From JAMXLO01 sp963696645 (lineage in GTDB: Bacteria > Pseudomonadota > Alphaproteobacteria > Acetobacterales > Acetobacteraceae), in contig CAVOKY010000005.1 of NCBI GenBank assembly GCA_963696645.1, positions 1,984,001-2,048,000 on the forward strand: a stretch of 64,000 bases of DNA. Direction: 5' to 3'. This document shows, in pieces, positions 9,603-18,533 of this stretch. The notes beneath the pieces were generated by a model that saw only the letters and a program-made list of their open reading frames with translations, ran no database searches and was not told where the DNA came from. Position 1 is the first letter of the stretch, and the number at the start of each line of letters is the position of its first letter. The position numbers were made by a program, and so were the translations under genes.

Positions 9603-11189
9603 CCGCGTCGCTTAAAGGGCGGCACGGTCATCCCTGCCGAGCGTGATGCCTTCACCGTCATCCGCAGCCTGCCGCACGGCCACGCCGCCGCCGCGCTCGG
9701 CACCGCGCGTAAGATCGGCCTCGACCGCATCCTCGGTCCTGCTGGCGATCGCTGCCGCGACCTTGTCCTCGCCCTGCTGGTCAGTCGCATCCTCGATCCT
9801 GCATCCAAACTTGCCGCCGCTCGCGCGCTGTCGCCAGCCACTGCCGCATCGAGCCTCGGCGAAGTGCTGGGTCTTGGCGAGGTCGATGAGGACGAACTCT
9901 ACGCCGCACTCGACTGGCTGCTGGAGCGCCAACCCGCGATTGAGGCCACACTGGCCAGGCGCCATCTCACCCATGGCACGCTGGTGTTGTACGACGTGTC
10001 ATCGAGTTACATGGAAGGGCGCTGCTGCCCGCTTGCCAAACGTGGCTATAGCCGCGATGGCAAGAAAGGCACGCTGCAGATCATCTATGGTCTGCTCTGC
10101 GCTGCCGACGGCTGCCCTGTCGCCATCGAGGTGTTCGATGGCAACACCGCCGATCCGACGACGTTGGCGAGCCAGGTCGAGAAGCTCAGGCAGCGCTTCC
10201 AACTCGACCACGTCGTGCTGGTCGGCGACCGCGGCATGATCACTCAGGCGCGGATTACCGAGGACATCAAATCGGCAGGCCTGGACTGGATCACCGCATT
10301 GCGCGCGCCGGCGATCAAGGCGCTGGTGGAAAGCGGCGCGTTGCAGCTCTCACTGTTCGATCAGCGCGACATGGCGAGCATCACCGCACCGGAATTCCCC
10401 GGCGAGCGCCTGGTGGTCTGCCGCAATCCCGATCTCGCCGCCGAGCGCACCCGCAAGCGCGAAGACCTGCTCGCCGCCACTGAGCGTGACCTTGCCCGCA
10501 TCCAGGCGGCCGTCGTCCGAAAGCGCGATCCGCTGCGCGGCACCGCCGAGATCGCACTCGCGGTCGGCAAGGTGATCAACAAGCATAAGATGGCCAAGCA
10601 CTTCGATCTCGACATCGCCGATGCCGCCTTCAGCTTTGCACGCAAGACCGCCGAGATTGCCGCCGAGGCGGCGACCGACGGCATCTATGTCATCCGCACC
10701 AGCCTGCCGGCGGAGGCCTCCGACGACACGGCAACAGTGCGTAGCTACAAGTCACTCGCCTTGGTGGAACGAGCCTTTCGCTGCATCAAAACCGTCGATC
10801 TGCACGTCCGCCCTGTCTATCACCGGTTGGCCGGCCGGGTCCGCGCCCACGTCTTCCTCTGCATGCTGGCCTATTACCTCGAATGGCACATGCGGCAGCG
10901 CCTGGCACCAATGCTGTTCGACGACACCGACAAGGATGCCGCCGAAGCGCTGCGCACAAGTATCGTGGCGCAGGCGCAGCGCTCACCGGCCGCTGTCGCC
11001 AAGCAGACCACAGGCCTCACTGAGGACGGGTTGCCGGTGCACAGCTTCCACTCGCTGCTGGCCGACCTCGCAACCTTGGTGCGCAATACCATCATCACCG
11101 CAATCACACCGCGTTATCCACTCACCGTGCTGACCAGGCCAACACCCATCCAGCACAAGGCATTCGCCCTCCTGGGCATCCCGGTGTAG
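9603..11189 (+). pseudogene. IS1634 family DDE transposase, N-terminally truncated
   Basis: The coding frame is open from 9603 and reads RLKGGTVIPAERDAFTVIRSLPHGHAAAALGTARKIGLDRIL, which matches the region after the N-terminal domain in IS1634-family transposases. There is no start codon at the expected place; GTG 9864 is the first usable start and would give 441 residues. DDE landmarks are visible: LVLYDVSSSYMEG (first Asp), HVVLVGDRGMI (second Asp) and the YKSLALVERAFRCIKT region with the catalytic Glu, followed by HVFLCMLAYYLEWHMRQRL. About 528 residues remain of an expected 580-620. The missing start and left end make it a remnant that probably cannot transpose by itself. Confidence 0.85.
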
Positions 11190-11266
11190 CCAGTAACTTA
11201 CCTCGCCATACACGAATTGTGCCGCCAATTCAGGCCCTTGCGCCTGTTGCATGGAGGAAGCTCGGC
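9603..11266 (+). mobile_element. 5'-truncated IS1634-type insertion sequence remnant
   Basis: The region from directly after the outer-membrane factor stop (9602) to the stop of the carbonic anhydrase-like gene (11267) is occupied by transposase coding sequence plus about 77 bases of presumed right end. The left end and the N-terminal part of the transposase are missing, so no terminal inverted repeat pair or target duplication can be recognised. The exact right boundary is uncertain. Confidence 0.75.
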
Positions 11267-11851
11267 TTAAATGCCGACTTCTTCGCCAGCCGCCAGTCGT
11301 CGTGCCATCTCGCCTCGCCACGTGGCAAAATCGTCGCCGCGCCACGCGTCGTGCCGACCGTTGGCATAGGCGAGTGCGTTGCGGTGATAGACCAGCGCGT
11401 TGCGCCGCGTGGCGGCGAAGTTATCGCGTGTCGTCACGATCTTGCCCGGCACGCCCATGACCACCGATCCATCCGGCACTTCCATCCCCGGCGGCACCAG
11501 CGCCATCGCGCCTACCACACAGCGCCGTCCGACTTTCGCGCCATCCATCACCACCGCGCCGATGCCGATCAGGCAGTCGTCACCCACTTCCGCACCATGC
11601 ACCACAGCGCGATGCGCGATGGAACAGTAATCGCCGATGATCGTGCCACGCCCGCCGCCGACATGGATCACCGCGCCATCCTGCACATTGCATCCGCGGC
11701 CGATGCGCACTGCCGCACCCTCGGCACGGATCACCGAATAAGGCCAGAAGCTGCAGCCTTCACCGGCGCTGACGAGGCCGAAGATGCGCGCGGTGGGATC
11801 GACGTATGCGGGCCGATCCAGGCGCACGTCGGGACCAAATGCGAACGACAT
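11267..11851 (-). CDS. Gamma-carbonic anhydrase family protein (left-handed beta-helix)
   Basis: A 194-residue hexapeptide-repeat protein of the YrdA/PaaY/CaiE group. The start ATG 11851 gives MSFAFGPDVRLDRPAYVDPTA, the usual N-terminus. Hexapeptide repeats cover most of the protein (GEGCSFWPYSVIRAEGAAVR, RGCNVQDGAVIHV, GDYCSIAHRAVVHG, GDDCLIGIGAVVMDGA, GRRCVVGAMALVPPG). Metal-binding His residues of gamma carbonic anhydrases are visible in VIHVGG, SIAHRAVVHG. Relatives are carbonic anhydrases, or act beside CoA thioester pathways where their substrate is unknown. It lies 13 bases downstream of the TcuA-like gene on the same strand, so they are probably co-transcribed. Its stop codon abuts the IS remnant. 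Confidence 0.88.
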   Translation of the reverse strand: MSFAFGPDVRLDRPAYVDPTARIFGLVSAGEGCSFWPYSVIRAEGAAVRIGRGCNVQDGAVIHVGGGRGTIIGDYCSIAHRAVVHGAEVGDDCLIGIGAVVMDGAKVGRRCVVGAMALVPPGMEVPDGSVVMGVPGKIVTTRDNFAATRRNALVYHRNALAYANGRHDAWRGDDFATWRGEMARRLAAGEEVGI

Positions 11852-11864
11852 GGTGCGGCTCCTG

Positions 11865-13367
11865 TTATGTTTCGCCGGCAGCGAATCCGGCCGCCTGCTT
11901 TCCGGCGATGCGACCGAACACCACACCGGCAACGAGTCCCGTTCCACTGCCATAATTGTGGAAATACAGCCCGCCGAGGATCTCACCCGCGGCATACAGG
12001 CCCGGGATCGGTACGCCGGAAATGTCCTCGACCTCGGCCGATGTCGTGGCCTTCAATCCACCAAACGTGAAGGTCACACCGGCCGTAACGCCGTAGGCGT
12101 GGTACGGCGGCGCGTCGAGTTTTTGCGCCCAGTTGGTCTTGTCAACCGCGAGGCCGAAAGTCCGCAGCCCATCATGGATGTTTGGGTTGAACGCGACGTC
12201 AGGACGCGGTGCCGCGTTGTAGGCGTGCAGGGTCTCCAGCACCACTTTGGTATCCACGCCGGTCAGCTTCGGCGCCAGTTCCTCGAACGTGTTCGCCTGC
12301 TCCTTGGTGATGCGGGCGATGCGGTATTCCTCACGCAGCAGGTGGACGATCTTCTGGTCGAAGATCTGCCAGGCGAACAGTCCAGGCTGCTTCATCACCT
12401 CATGACCGTATTTCGCATAGGTGTAGCTGTGGAAATCGAGCCCTTCGTCCAGGAACCGCTCGCCGCGTGCGTTGACCAGTACGCCGAACGGATAATTATG
12501 CTTCCGGAACCGATCGCCGACCGAAAGATCGCCGTACGGTGGTGCATTCATATCCCATTGCACAGCGTGCGCGCCGGACCAATGTCCAGCGACCGCGGCG
12601 CCAATGTCGATTGCCATGCGATGGCCGACGCCGGTGTTGTATTTGGTGCCCCGCACTTTTGCCAGGTCCCAGTTCGGCCCGAGGTACCGGGCGCGCATCT
12701 CGGCGTTGGATTCGAAGCCGCCGCAGGCGAGCACGACCGCCTTGGCGCGCAGATCGTAGTGTCTGAACCGGTGCCGCACGCGAACCCCCTCGATGCACGC
12801 ATCGCCGCGTAGCAGGGCGCTGGCGGTCGTTTCGTACACCACCGGAATGCCGATGCGCTCGAGCTTCTCGTGCAGTGCCGCGACGAGGTGCTGGCCGCCG
12901 CCGAGGATGTGGCATGCCAGCCCGCCCCAGAACTTGAACTTTCCGTCGACCTTGAACGCCTGCCGTCCCAGCGCCGGCTGAAAGCGAACGCCGTGTCTGC
13001 GCAACCACAGGCCGGCCTCGAAGCTGTTGCCGATCAGGACCTCGGTCAGTTCCGGGTCGCAGCGATATTCGGTGAGGCGACCCATGTCGTCGAAATACTG
13101 TCCTTCGGTATAGCTGCCGAAATCGATGGTGCTCAGGTCGAGATCGGCGATGTCCGGTGCAAGCTGCAGCAGATCGTCGATGGTGGAATATTTGAAGCGG
13201 AACGCGCCGCCGGTGAAGGCCGAATTGCCGCCGCGCGCTTCTCTCGGTGCCGTCTCGATCATTGCGACGGATGCGCCGGACTCGTGCGCCGAAAGCGCTG
13301 CATTGGCCGCTGCATTGCCGGCGCCGATCACCAGCACATCGACCTTGCCAAGTTCCGCAGGTGTCAT
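11865..13367 (-). CDS. tcuA: FAD-dependent tricarballylate dehydrogenase-like protein (TcuA)
   Basis: A 500-residue flavoprotein of the fumarate reductase/succinate dehydrogenase family. ATG 13367 is chosen because the FAD-binding strand (VDVLVIGAGNAAANAALSAHESGASVAMIE) then begins at about residue 9. The sequence carries GGNSAFTGGAFRF, the substrate-domain segment GHWSGAHAVQWDMNAP and the C-terminal GLYAAGEILGGLYFHNYGSGTGLVAGVVFGRIAG. TcuA oxidises tricarballylate to cis-aconitate in Salmonella and needs TcuB to reoxidise its flavin; no tcuB, tcuC or tcuR is visible here, so the substrate is uncertain. The gene is divergent from the riboswitch-controlled oxidase at 13540. Confidence 0.85.
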   Translation of the reverse strand: MTPAELGKVDVLVIGAGNAAANAALSAHESGASVAMIETAPREARGGNSAFTGGAFRFKYSTIDDLLQLAPDIADLDLSTIDFGSYTEGQYFDDMGRLTEYRCDPELTEVLIGNSFEAGLWLRRHGVRFQPALGRQAFKVDGKFKFWGGLACHILGGGQHLVAALHEKLERIGIPVVYETTASALLRGDACIEGVRVRHRFRHYDLRAKAVVLACGGFESNAEMRARYLGPNWDLAKVRGTKYNTGVGHRMAIDIGAAVAGHWSGAHAVQWDMNAPPYGDLSVGDRFRKHNYPFGVLVNARGERFLDEGLDFHSYTYAKYGHEVMKQPGLFAWQIFDQKIVHLLREEYRIARITKEQANTFEELAPKLTGVDTKVVLETLHAYNAAPRPDVAFNPNIHDGLRTFGLAVDKTNWAQKLDAPPYHAYGVTAGVTFTFGGLKATTSAEVEDISGVPIPGLYAAGEILGGLYFHNYGSGTGLVAGVVFGRIAGKQAAGFAAGET

Positions 13368-13458
13368 GCGATGTATCCTCAGGGCTGTCAGTGCGATGTT
13401 GCCACAATGCTGCGCGGCGCACCACTTGACATCGGACCAAACCATGGAATGCTGATGG

Positions 13459-13533
13459 TACACCGGGGTGTCCTCACGTGAGGGCTGAGATCATACCCGT
13501 GAACCTGCTCTGGATCATGCCAGCGAAGGAAGA
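13459..13533 (+). promoter_or_regulatory. TPP riboswitch (THI-box)
   Basis: The sequence follows the thiamine pyrophosphate aptamer element by element: CCGGGGTGTCC, then a small hairpin CTCACGTGAG, GGCTGAGATCATACCC (the pyrimidine-binding half), GTGAACCTG, CTCTGGATCATGCCAGCG (the pyrophosphate-binding half) and AAGGAAG. The last element contains the only good Shine-Dalgarno (13526-13532), 8 bases ahead of ATG 13540. That layout suggests translational control: TPP closes the aptamer and masks the ribosome site. The aptamer identity is read directly from conserved motifs; the off-switch mode is inferred. Confidence 0.94.
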
Positions 13534-13539
13534 TGTCAT

Positions 13540-14679
13540 ATGCATATCGTTGTTGTCGGCGCAGGCATTCTTGGCGCGAGCACGGCTTATCATGCTGCGC
13601 GACAGGGCGCGCGTGTCACCGTCGTCGATCAGGCACATGATGGGCGCGCCACGGCCGCCGGGGCCGGCATCATCTGTCCCTGGGTCTCGGGCGCCGACGA
13701 TCCGGTATTCTATCGCCTGTACACCGAGGGTGCACATTATTACAGCGAACTGATTCCGGCGCTGGCGGAGCTCGGCGAGACAGATGTCGGCTTCCGTCGT
13801 GTTGGCGCGCTGGTCGTGTCGCGCGATACCAGTGAACTGGCGGCTTTCCATGCTGTATTGGTTCGTCGAGGGACGCAGACGCCGGAGATGGGAGCCACCA
13901 GCCAGCTGGCGGCGCGTGATGCCAGAGCATTGTTCCCGCCGTTGCGCCATGATCTCGCTGCAGTGCATGTTGCTGGGGGCGCCCGCGTAGATGGCCGGCG
14001 AATGGCGGCGAGTCTGCTACGCGCCGCGCAGCATCATGGCGCGACGATGCGGCAAGGGCATGCCGAATTGGTGCTGACCAAGGATCGGGTAACCAGTATC
14101 CGGCTGGCCGATGAGGTCGTTGCGGCTGACTGCATCGTCGTTACTGCCGGCGTCTGGGCGCCCGAACTGCTTCAGCCACTCGGGATTGCAATGCCGATAG
14201 AACCGCAGCGCGGTCAGATTGTGCACCTGCACCTGCCCGGAGAGAACACGCGCACATGGCCTGTCATTCTGCCGCCCGGAAACCACTATCTGCTGGCGTT
14301 CGATGACTCGCGCATTGTGGCAGGTGCGACGCGTGAGATCGGCGCCGGTTTCGACTATCGCGTTACGGCATCCGGTCAGGCGGAAGTGTTGGCGGAGGCG
14401 CTGCACGTGGCGCCGGGCCTTGCATCAGCGACCATCATCGAAACGCGCATCGGTTTTCGCCCGGTGGGACCGGACATCAGACCCTTGATCGGATATGCCC
14501 GCGGACTGGAGGGGCTGGTGATCGGCAACGGCCTGGGCGCGGCAGGTCTGACCATCGGCCCATTCGCTGGAACGTTGCTCGCTGACGCGGTTCTCGGGCG
14601 CGAACCCGCACTTGATCTCACGCCATTCGATCCGCTGCGACAGCCCATTCCGGCGCCGGGAACTCCGCCGCTTCGTTAG
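13540..14679 (+). CDS. FAD-dependent oxidoreductase of the DAO family under TPP riboswitch control
   Basis: A 379-residue flavoenzyme related to glycine oxidase/D-amino-acid dehydrogenase. The N-terminus MHIVVVGAGILGASTAYHAARQGARVTVVD is the GxGxxG dinucleotide fold, and the C-terminus has the second FAD motif (RPLIGYARGLEGLVIGNGLGAAGLTIGPFAG). Other DAO proteins oxidise amines or amino acids to imines with release of H2O2 or transfer to quinones. The riboswitch 6 bases upstream ties it to thiamine status; the known thiamine enzyme of this fold is ThiO (glycine oxidase), normally next to thiS/thiG/thiE, none of which is here. It may be a divergent ThiO or a thiamine-precursor salvage oxidase. 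It ends 17 bases from the convergent TPP-enzyme gene. Confidence 0.87.
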   Translation: MHIVVVGAGILGASTAYHAARQGARVTVVDQAHDGRATAAGAGIICPWVSGADDPVFYRLYTEGAHYYSELIPALAELGETDVGFRRVGALVVSRDTSELAAFHAVLVRRGTQTPEMGATSQLAARDARALFPPLRHDLAAVHVAGGARVDGRRMAASLLRAAQHHGATMRQGHAELVLTKDRVTSIRLADEVVAADCIVVTAGVWAPELLQPLGIAMPIEPQRGQIVHLHLPGENTRTWPVILPPGNHYLLAFDDSRIVAGATREIGAGFDYRVTASGQAEVLAEALHVAPGLASATIIETRIGFRPVGPDIRPLIGYARGLEGLVIGNGLGAAGLTIGPFAGTLLADAVLGREPALDLTPFDPLRQPIPAPGTPPLR

Positions 14680-14696
14680 CAGACATTATGTGGCCG

Positions 14697-16415
14697 TCAT
14701 GGTTCAAGCCGTACGTCAAGCAGCGCGAGATGTCCCTGTTCAACCGCGGCGATCGCACGCTGGAGTGCTGCTTCCAGTTCGCCAGGATCCGTCACACATT
14801 CACCGTGTGCACCAAAAGCGGGCGCCATCGCTGCATAGTCCGGCGTCGGCTCTATCACGCGGCCATAGGGGTTGTTGTCCTGCAGGGCGTAGCCGGAAGG
14901 GAAATACTTGTACAGATTCCATTCCTGTGACACATAGCCTTGGTTATTACAGATCACCACCAGGATCGGAACGTTGTACTGCTGGGCCAGACCAAGGCAG
15001 GCCTGCACCGGATTATAGTTGAATGCTCCGTCGCCAATAACACAGACGACGATGTCTTTGGGCCTTGCCAGCCTGACGCCGAGTGCCGTTGGCATGCCGG
15101 TGCCAAGTGCGCCCGCCCAGCCCCGAATATGGGTGAAATCGCGCTCGCGGAACAGATGATGGATCATCGCCGGCACCTGGGCGATGATCTCGTCCACGAT
15201 AACGGATCTGTCCGGCAGCATTCTGTGCAGCGTGTCGAACAACAGGGCGGCGTGAATACGTTCGCCGTTGCGCGCCGTCTCGCGCTCCTTCGCCGCCTCG
15301 GCCTGATTCGCGGCATTATTTGCGTGCCACCGTGCCGTGCGTGCGACTACACGGTCGGATTCTTCGCTGGAGGTCACCCGCGCCTTCAGCAGCGCGGCAA
15401 GTTGAGCGAGATTGGCGCCGACGTCACCGGCGATGCAGTAATCGGTGTTGAATCCCCAATACGGTGCACGCGGTCGCAGCGGGTCCTCTTCGATCTGAAT
15501 GACCGTGCAGTCGTCCGGCAGCCTGGTTTCCTGCGGGTGCCACGGACCATGCGCGCCAACGATCAGGATGCAATCGGCGTCCTTCAGGTGCATCTCAATC
15601 GGGTCGGTCGCGTACAACGGATGCGCGCGCGGAAAATTCACGTACAGCGGCATCCAGTATTCGAACACCGGCGCGCCGACGGTTTCGGCGATTGCCACAA
15701 GTGCAGCCTGATCCTCGGTGGTGCGGGCACCGTGTTCCGTGACGATCAGTGGTGAGCGGCTGCGCATCAGCAGATCCGCCACCTCCCGTAGGCTGTCGGT
15801 TGCTGCAACCAGTGCCGACGCCTTGGCCTTTTTGTCGTGCGGTTCTTCGACCGGGCTCATCAGAATGTCGAACGGCACGCTCACCAGCGTGGGGCCGCGT
15901 GGTACAGTTTCCGCGAAGTACCAGGCGCGCCGGATATCGGCCGCCAGATCGCTGGCCGTCTTCACTTCCTTCGCCCATTTGGTCACGGTCTCGCCGTTTC
16001 GCACCGGGCCGGCAAGATCGACCAACAAGGTTGGCCATTCCGGGCCCGGATCGAGGCCGGGGACCGCTCCGTGGGTCAGTGTGTCGGGTGCGACGATGAC
16101 CATCGGCAGATGTTCGTGGAACGCCGACCGCACTGCCATCGCGCCGTTCAGCACACCAAGTCCGGTGGGCAGCAGCACGGCCTGCGCTCGGCCCGTCGCC
16201 TTGTAGTAGCCGGACGCCAACCCAACCGCCAGAATTTCATGCCGGCAATTGAGGTATTTCGGCGTCTCGACATTCGTCGTCGCCTGCCGCTTGGCAAGCG
16301 CTTCCCATAGCGGTGCCCACGCCGCAATTGGCGAGCAGAAGATGTAGTCGGTCCCTTGTGTGCGAAACAACTCGAGCAGGGCTTCCGCTCCGTTCATGGT
16401 ACCGTTCTGCGCCAT
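14697..16415 (-). CDS. Thiamine pyrophosphate-dependent enzyme (acetolactate synthase/benzoylformate decarboxylase superfamily)
   Basis: A 572-residue three-domain TPP enzyme. The N-terminal PYR domain has the cofactor-activating glutamate at Glu60 (NCRHEILAVGLASGYYKATG), the middle domain runs from about 200 to 330, and the C-terminal PP domain holds the metal/diphosphate motif GDGAFNYNPVQACLGLAQQY ending in CNN (GDG-x(n)-NN). ATG 16415 is preceded by GGAGG at good spacing. Substrate cannot be read from the sequence; it could decarboxylate a 2-oxoacid or act as a lyase. It is last in the minus-strand aromatic-acid gene set, 54 bases below the CoA ligase, and faces the riboswitch-controlled oxidase. 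Confidence 0.85.
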   Translation of the reverse strand: MAQNGTMNGAEALLELFRTQGTDYIFCSPIAAWAPLWEALAKRQATTNVETPKYLNCRHEILAVGLASGYYKATGRAQAVLLPTGLGVLNGAMAVRSAFHEHLPMVIVAPDTLTHGAVPGLDPGPEWPTLLVDLAGPVRNGETVTKWAKEVKTASDLAADIRRAWYFAETVPRGPTLVSVPFDILMSPVEEPHDKKAKASALVAATDSLREVADLLMRSRSPLIVTEHGARTTEDQAALVAIAETVGAPVFEYWMPLYVNFPRAHPLYATDPIEMHLKDADCILIVGAHGPWHPQETRLPDDCTVIQIEEDPLRPRAPYWGFNTDYCIAGDVGANLAQLAALLKARVTSSEESDRVVARTARWHANNAANQAEAAKERETARNGERIHAALLFDTLHRMLPDRSVIVDEIIAQVPAMIHHLFRERDFTHIRGWAGALGTGMPTALGVRLARPKDIVVCVIGDGAFNYNPVQACLGLAQQYNVPILVVICNNQGYVSQEWNLYKYFPSGYALQDNNPYGRVIEPTPDYAAMAPAFGAHGECVTDPGELEAALQRAIAAVEQGHLALLDVRLEP

Positions 16416-16469
16416 GGTTTCCTCCGCATCACAGGCGGTTCGTCATGTTGGTCATTCTGCGTGGGCCAA

Positions 16470-18089
16470 TCAGGTCTGCACCGAAGCAGCCTGCTGGCGG
16501 AGCACGAAGCGTTGCAGCTTGCCGGTGCCGGTTCTGGGCAGCGACGGCACAAATTCAATCGCGCGCGGATATTTGTAAGGCGCAATCTCGGCCTTCACGT
16601 GGTCCTGCAAGGCACGCGCCATGTCGGGACCGGAAACCACGCCATCGCGCAACACGACATACGCCTTGATGATCATGCCCCGGTCTTCGTCTGGCGCGCC
16701 AACAACCGCGCACTCCGACACAGCGGGATGCGTCAGCAACGCCAGTTCAACTTCCGGCCCGGAGATGTTGTAGCCCGACGAAAGGATCATGTCGTCAGAG
16801 CGCGCCTTGAACCAGAAGTAGCCGTCGGCATCCTGATAATACGTGTCGCCGGTAACGTTCCAGCCGTTTTGCACATATTGTGTCTGACGTGGATCGGCGA
16901 GATAGCGGCAGCCGGTCGGGCCGCGAACCGCAAGCCGGCCGGTGCTGCCCCGCGGCAGGTCATTGCCCTGGTCGTCGATCAGCTTGGCTTCGTAGCCGGG
17001 CACCGGAATGCCGGTCGCGCCGGGTCTGATCCGTTCGATCGGCGCGCCGATGAAGATGTGCAGCATCTCGGTGGAGCCGATGCCATCGAGGATTGGAATG
17101 CCGGTTGCCGCATGCCACGCATCCCATATTGGTTTCGGCAGCATTTCACCCGCGGAAACGCACGTGCGCAGGCTGCCGACATCGCCCGGCTGGATCTTGC
17201 CAAGCATCGCACGGTACGCCGTGGGTGCGGTAAAGCACACCGTCGGGCGCAGCGTACGGATCGCATCCAGCAGCTGGTCCGGACCGGCGTGCTCCAGCAG
17301 GATGGACCTCGCGCCGACACGCAGTGGGAACAGCACCGCGGCGCCAAGGCCAAAGGTGAAGGCGATCGGCGGACTGCCGATGAACACATCGTCCGCACGC
17401 GCCCTCAACACCTGCGCACCATAGGTATCGCAGGTTGCCAGCATATCGCGATGGAAATGCATCGTCCCCTTCGGCTCGCCGGTGGTGCCGGAGGTAAAGG
17501 CGATCAGGCACACATCGTCCGCCCGCGTGTCGCAGGCGGCATAGCTGTCGTTCTCCAGTTTCATGAGCGCCAGCAGGTCGTCCGTTGCCCCGCCATCCAT
17601 CGCCACTATGCGCAATCCGGTGCGGGTCGCGCGCGTTGCTTCAAGATCGGTCAACAAGCGGTGATCGCATAGCGCGAGCGAAATGCGCGCCTTGTCGATG
17701 ATCGTGCCGAGTTCCCTGGCACGCAGCAGCGGCATGGTCGCAACCGCGATGCCACCGGCCTTGATTACCGCCAGATAGGCGGCAACCATCATTGGCGTGT
17801 TCGGCGCGCGCAGCAGCACGCGGTTGCCGGGAATCACGCCCAGCTGCCGCGTCAGGACATTGGCAATGCGGTTGACCCGCGCGAGCAATTCCGCATAGGT
17901 CCATGTTTCGGTCAGCGACGCGAGGCAGGGACGTGCCCCATCGCCCGCAGCTGCCCGATCGTCCAGCAGCGGCGTCACGCAATTCAGTTGATCCGGGTAG
18001 TGCAGATCCGCCAGCAATAGGTCGGGCCATAGCTCGCGCGGCGGCAGGTTATCGCGGGCAAAGCTGTCGAAGGATGCCGGATCAACCAT
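16470..18089 (-). CDS. Aryl-CoA ligase, 2-aminobenzoate-CoA ligase-like
   Basis: An AMP-forming CoA ligase of 539 residues that would activate an aromatic acid to its CoA thioester, the entry step for the monooxygenase at 19270. Adenylation motifs are clear: LIAFTSGTTGEPKGTMHFH (P-loop), GIGSTEMLHIF, GWNVTGDTYYQDADGYFWF, KARSDDMILSSGYNISGPEVE and the C-terminal lysine in PRTGTGKLQR. The segment DGIGSTEMLHIFI is typical of the benzoate/2-aminobenzoate-CoA ligase branch. ATG 18089 follows a possible GTG at 18092. Anthranilate as the substrate is inferred from the neighbouring fused monooxygenase; salicylate or benzoate derivatives remain possible. Confidence 0.85.
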   Translation of the reverse strand: MVDPASFDSFARDNLPPRELWPDLLLADLHYPDQLNCVTPLLDDRAAAGDGARPCLASLTETWTYAELLARVNRIANVLTRQLGVIPGNRVLLRAPNTPMMVAAYLAVIKAGGIAVATMPLLRARELGTIIDKARISLALCDHRLLTDLEATRATRTGLRIVAMDGGATDDLLALMKLENDSYAACDTRADDVCLIAFTSGTTGEPKGTMHFHRDMLATCDTYGAQVLRARADDVFIGSPPIAFTFGLGAAVLFPLRVGARSILLEHAGPDQLLDAIRTLRPTVCFTAPTAYRAMLGKIQPGDVGSLRTCVSAGEMLPKPIWDAWHAATGIPILDGIGSTEMLHIFIGAPIERIRPGATGIPVPGYEAKLIDDQGNDLPRGSTGRLAVRGPTGCRYLADPRQTQYVQNGWNVTGDTYYQDADGYFWFKARSDDMILSSGYNISGPEVELALLTHPAVSECAVVGAPDEDRGMIIKAYVVLRDGVVSGPDMARALQDHVKAEIAPYKYPRAIEFVPSLPRTGTGKLQRFVLRQQAASVQT

Positions 18090-18119
18090 CACATCGCTCG
18101 CGATGACAGTCAGGGCTGA

Positions 18120-18533
18120 TCAACCGCGCGCCTCCTGTGTCACTGCTGTTGCCTCTATCTCTACCAGTGCATCACGTTCGACCAAACAGCTAACGCCGAT
18201 TACCGACATGGTGGGAAAATGCTTGCCCATGACACGACGATAGCCTTGGCCGATCGCCTTCGCTTCCCGGCGATACTGTTCCATGTCAGTTACGAACCAG
18301 GTCAGTCGCACGATATCGCTTGGTTCCGCGCGCGCCTCGGCGAGCAGCGAAACGATATTGTGCAGCGCCTGCTCCACCTGCGCCGGCATGCCTTCCGCTA
18401 CACGCCTGGTCGTCGCGTCCCAGCCGATCTGGCCGGCGAGGAATATCGTCGGGCCAGCAGTCAAGATGCCGTTGCTGTAGCCTGACGGTCGCGGCCAGGC
18501 CGCTGGTTGCAGGACGCGGTGCATAGCGTTCAT
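18120..18533 (-). CDS. RidA/YjgF family protein
   Basis: A 137-residue member of the Rid family, trimeric proteins that include 2-iminoacid deaminases. Family features are SNGILTAGPTIFLAGQIGWD near the N-terminus and VLVEIEA-like DALVEIEATAV near the C-terminus. The arginine that defines true RidA deaminases, a few residues before that last motif, is not visible (SCLVERDAL instead), so ordinary imine deamination is not supported. In aromatic CoA pathways a Rid protein is often found beside the monooxygenase and may handle a reactive imine or ring-dearomatised intermediate. Its ATG overlaps the stop of the SDR gene upstream (ATGA), showing translational coupling. Confidence 0.86.
   Translation of the reverse strand: MNAMHRVLQPAAWPRPSGYSNGILTAGPTIFLAGQIGWDATTRRVAEGMPAQVEQALHNIVSLLAEARAEPSDIVRLTWFVTDMEQYRREAKAIGQGYRRVMGKHFPTMSVIGVSCLVERDALVEIEATAVTQEARG

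Noticed and set aside
9643..10239. A 198-codon gene overlapping the transposase
   Set aside because: It is an out-of-frame shadow, Ser/Arg/Ala-rich; the transposase frame is open through the same region.
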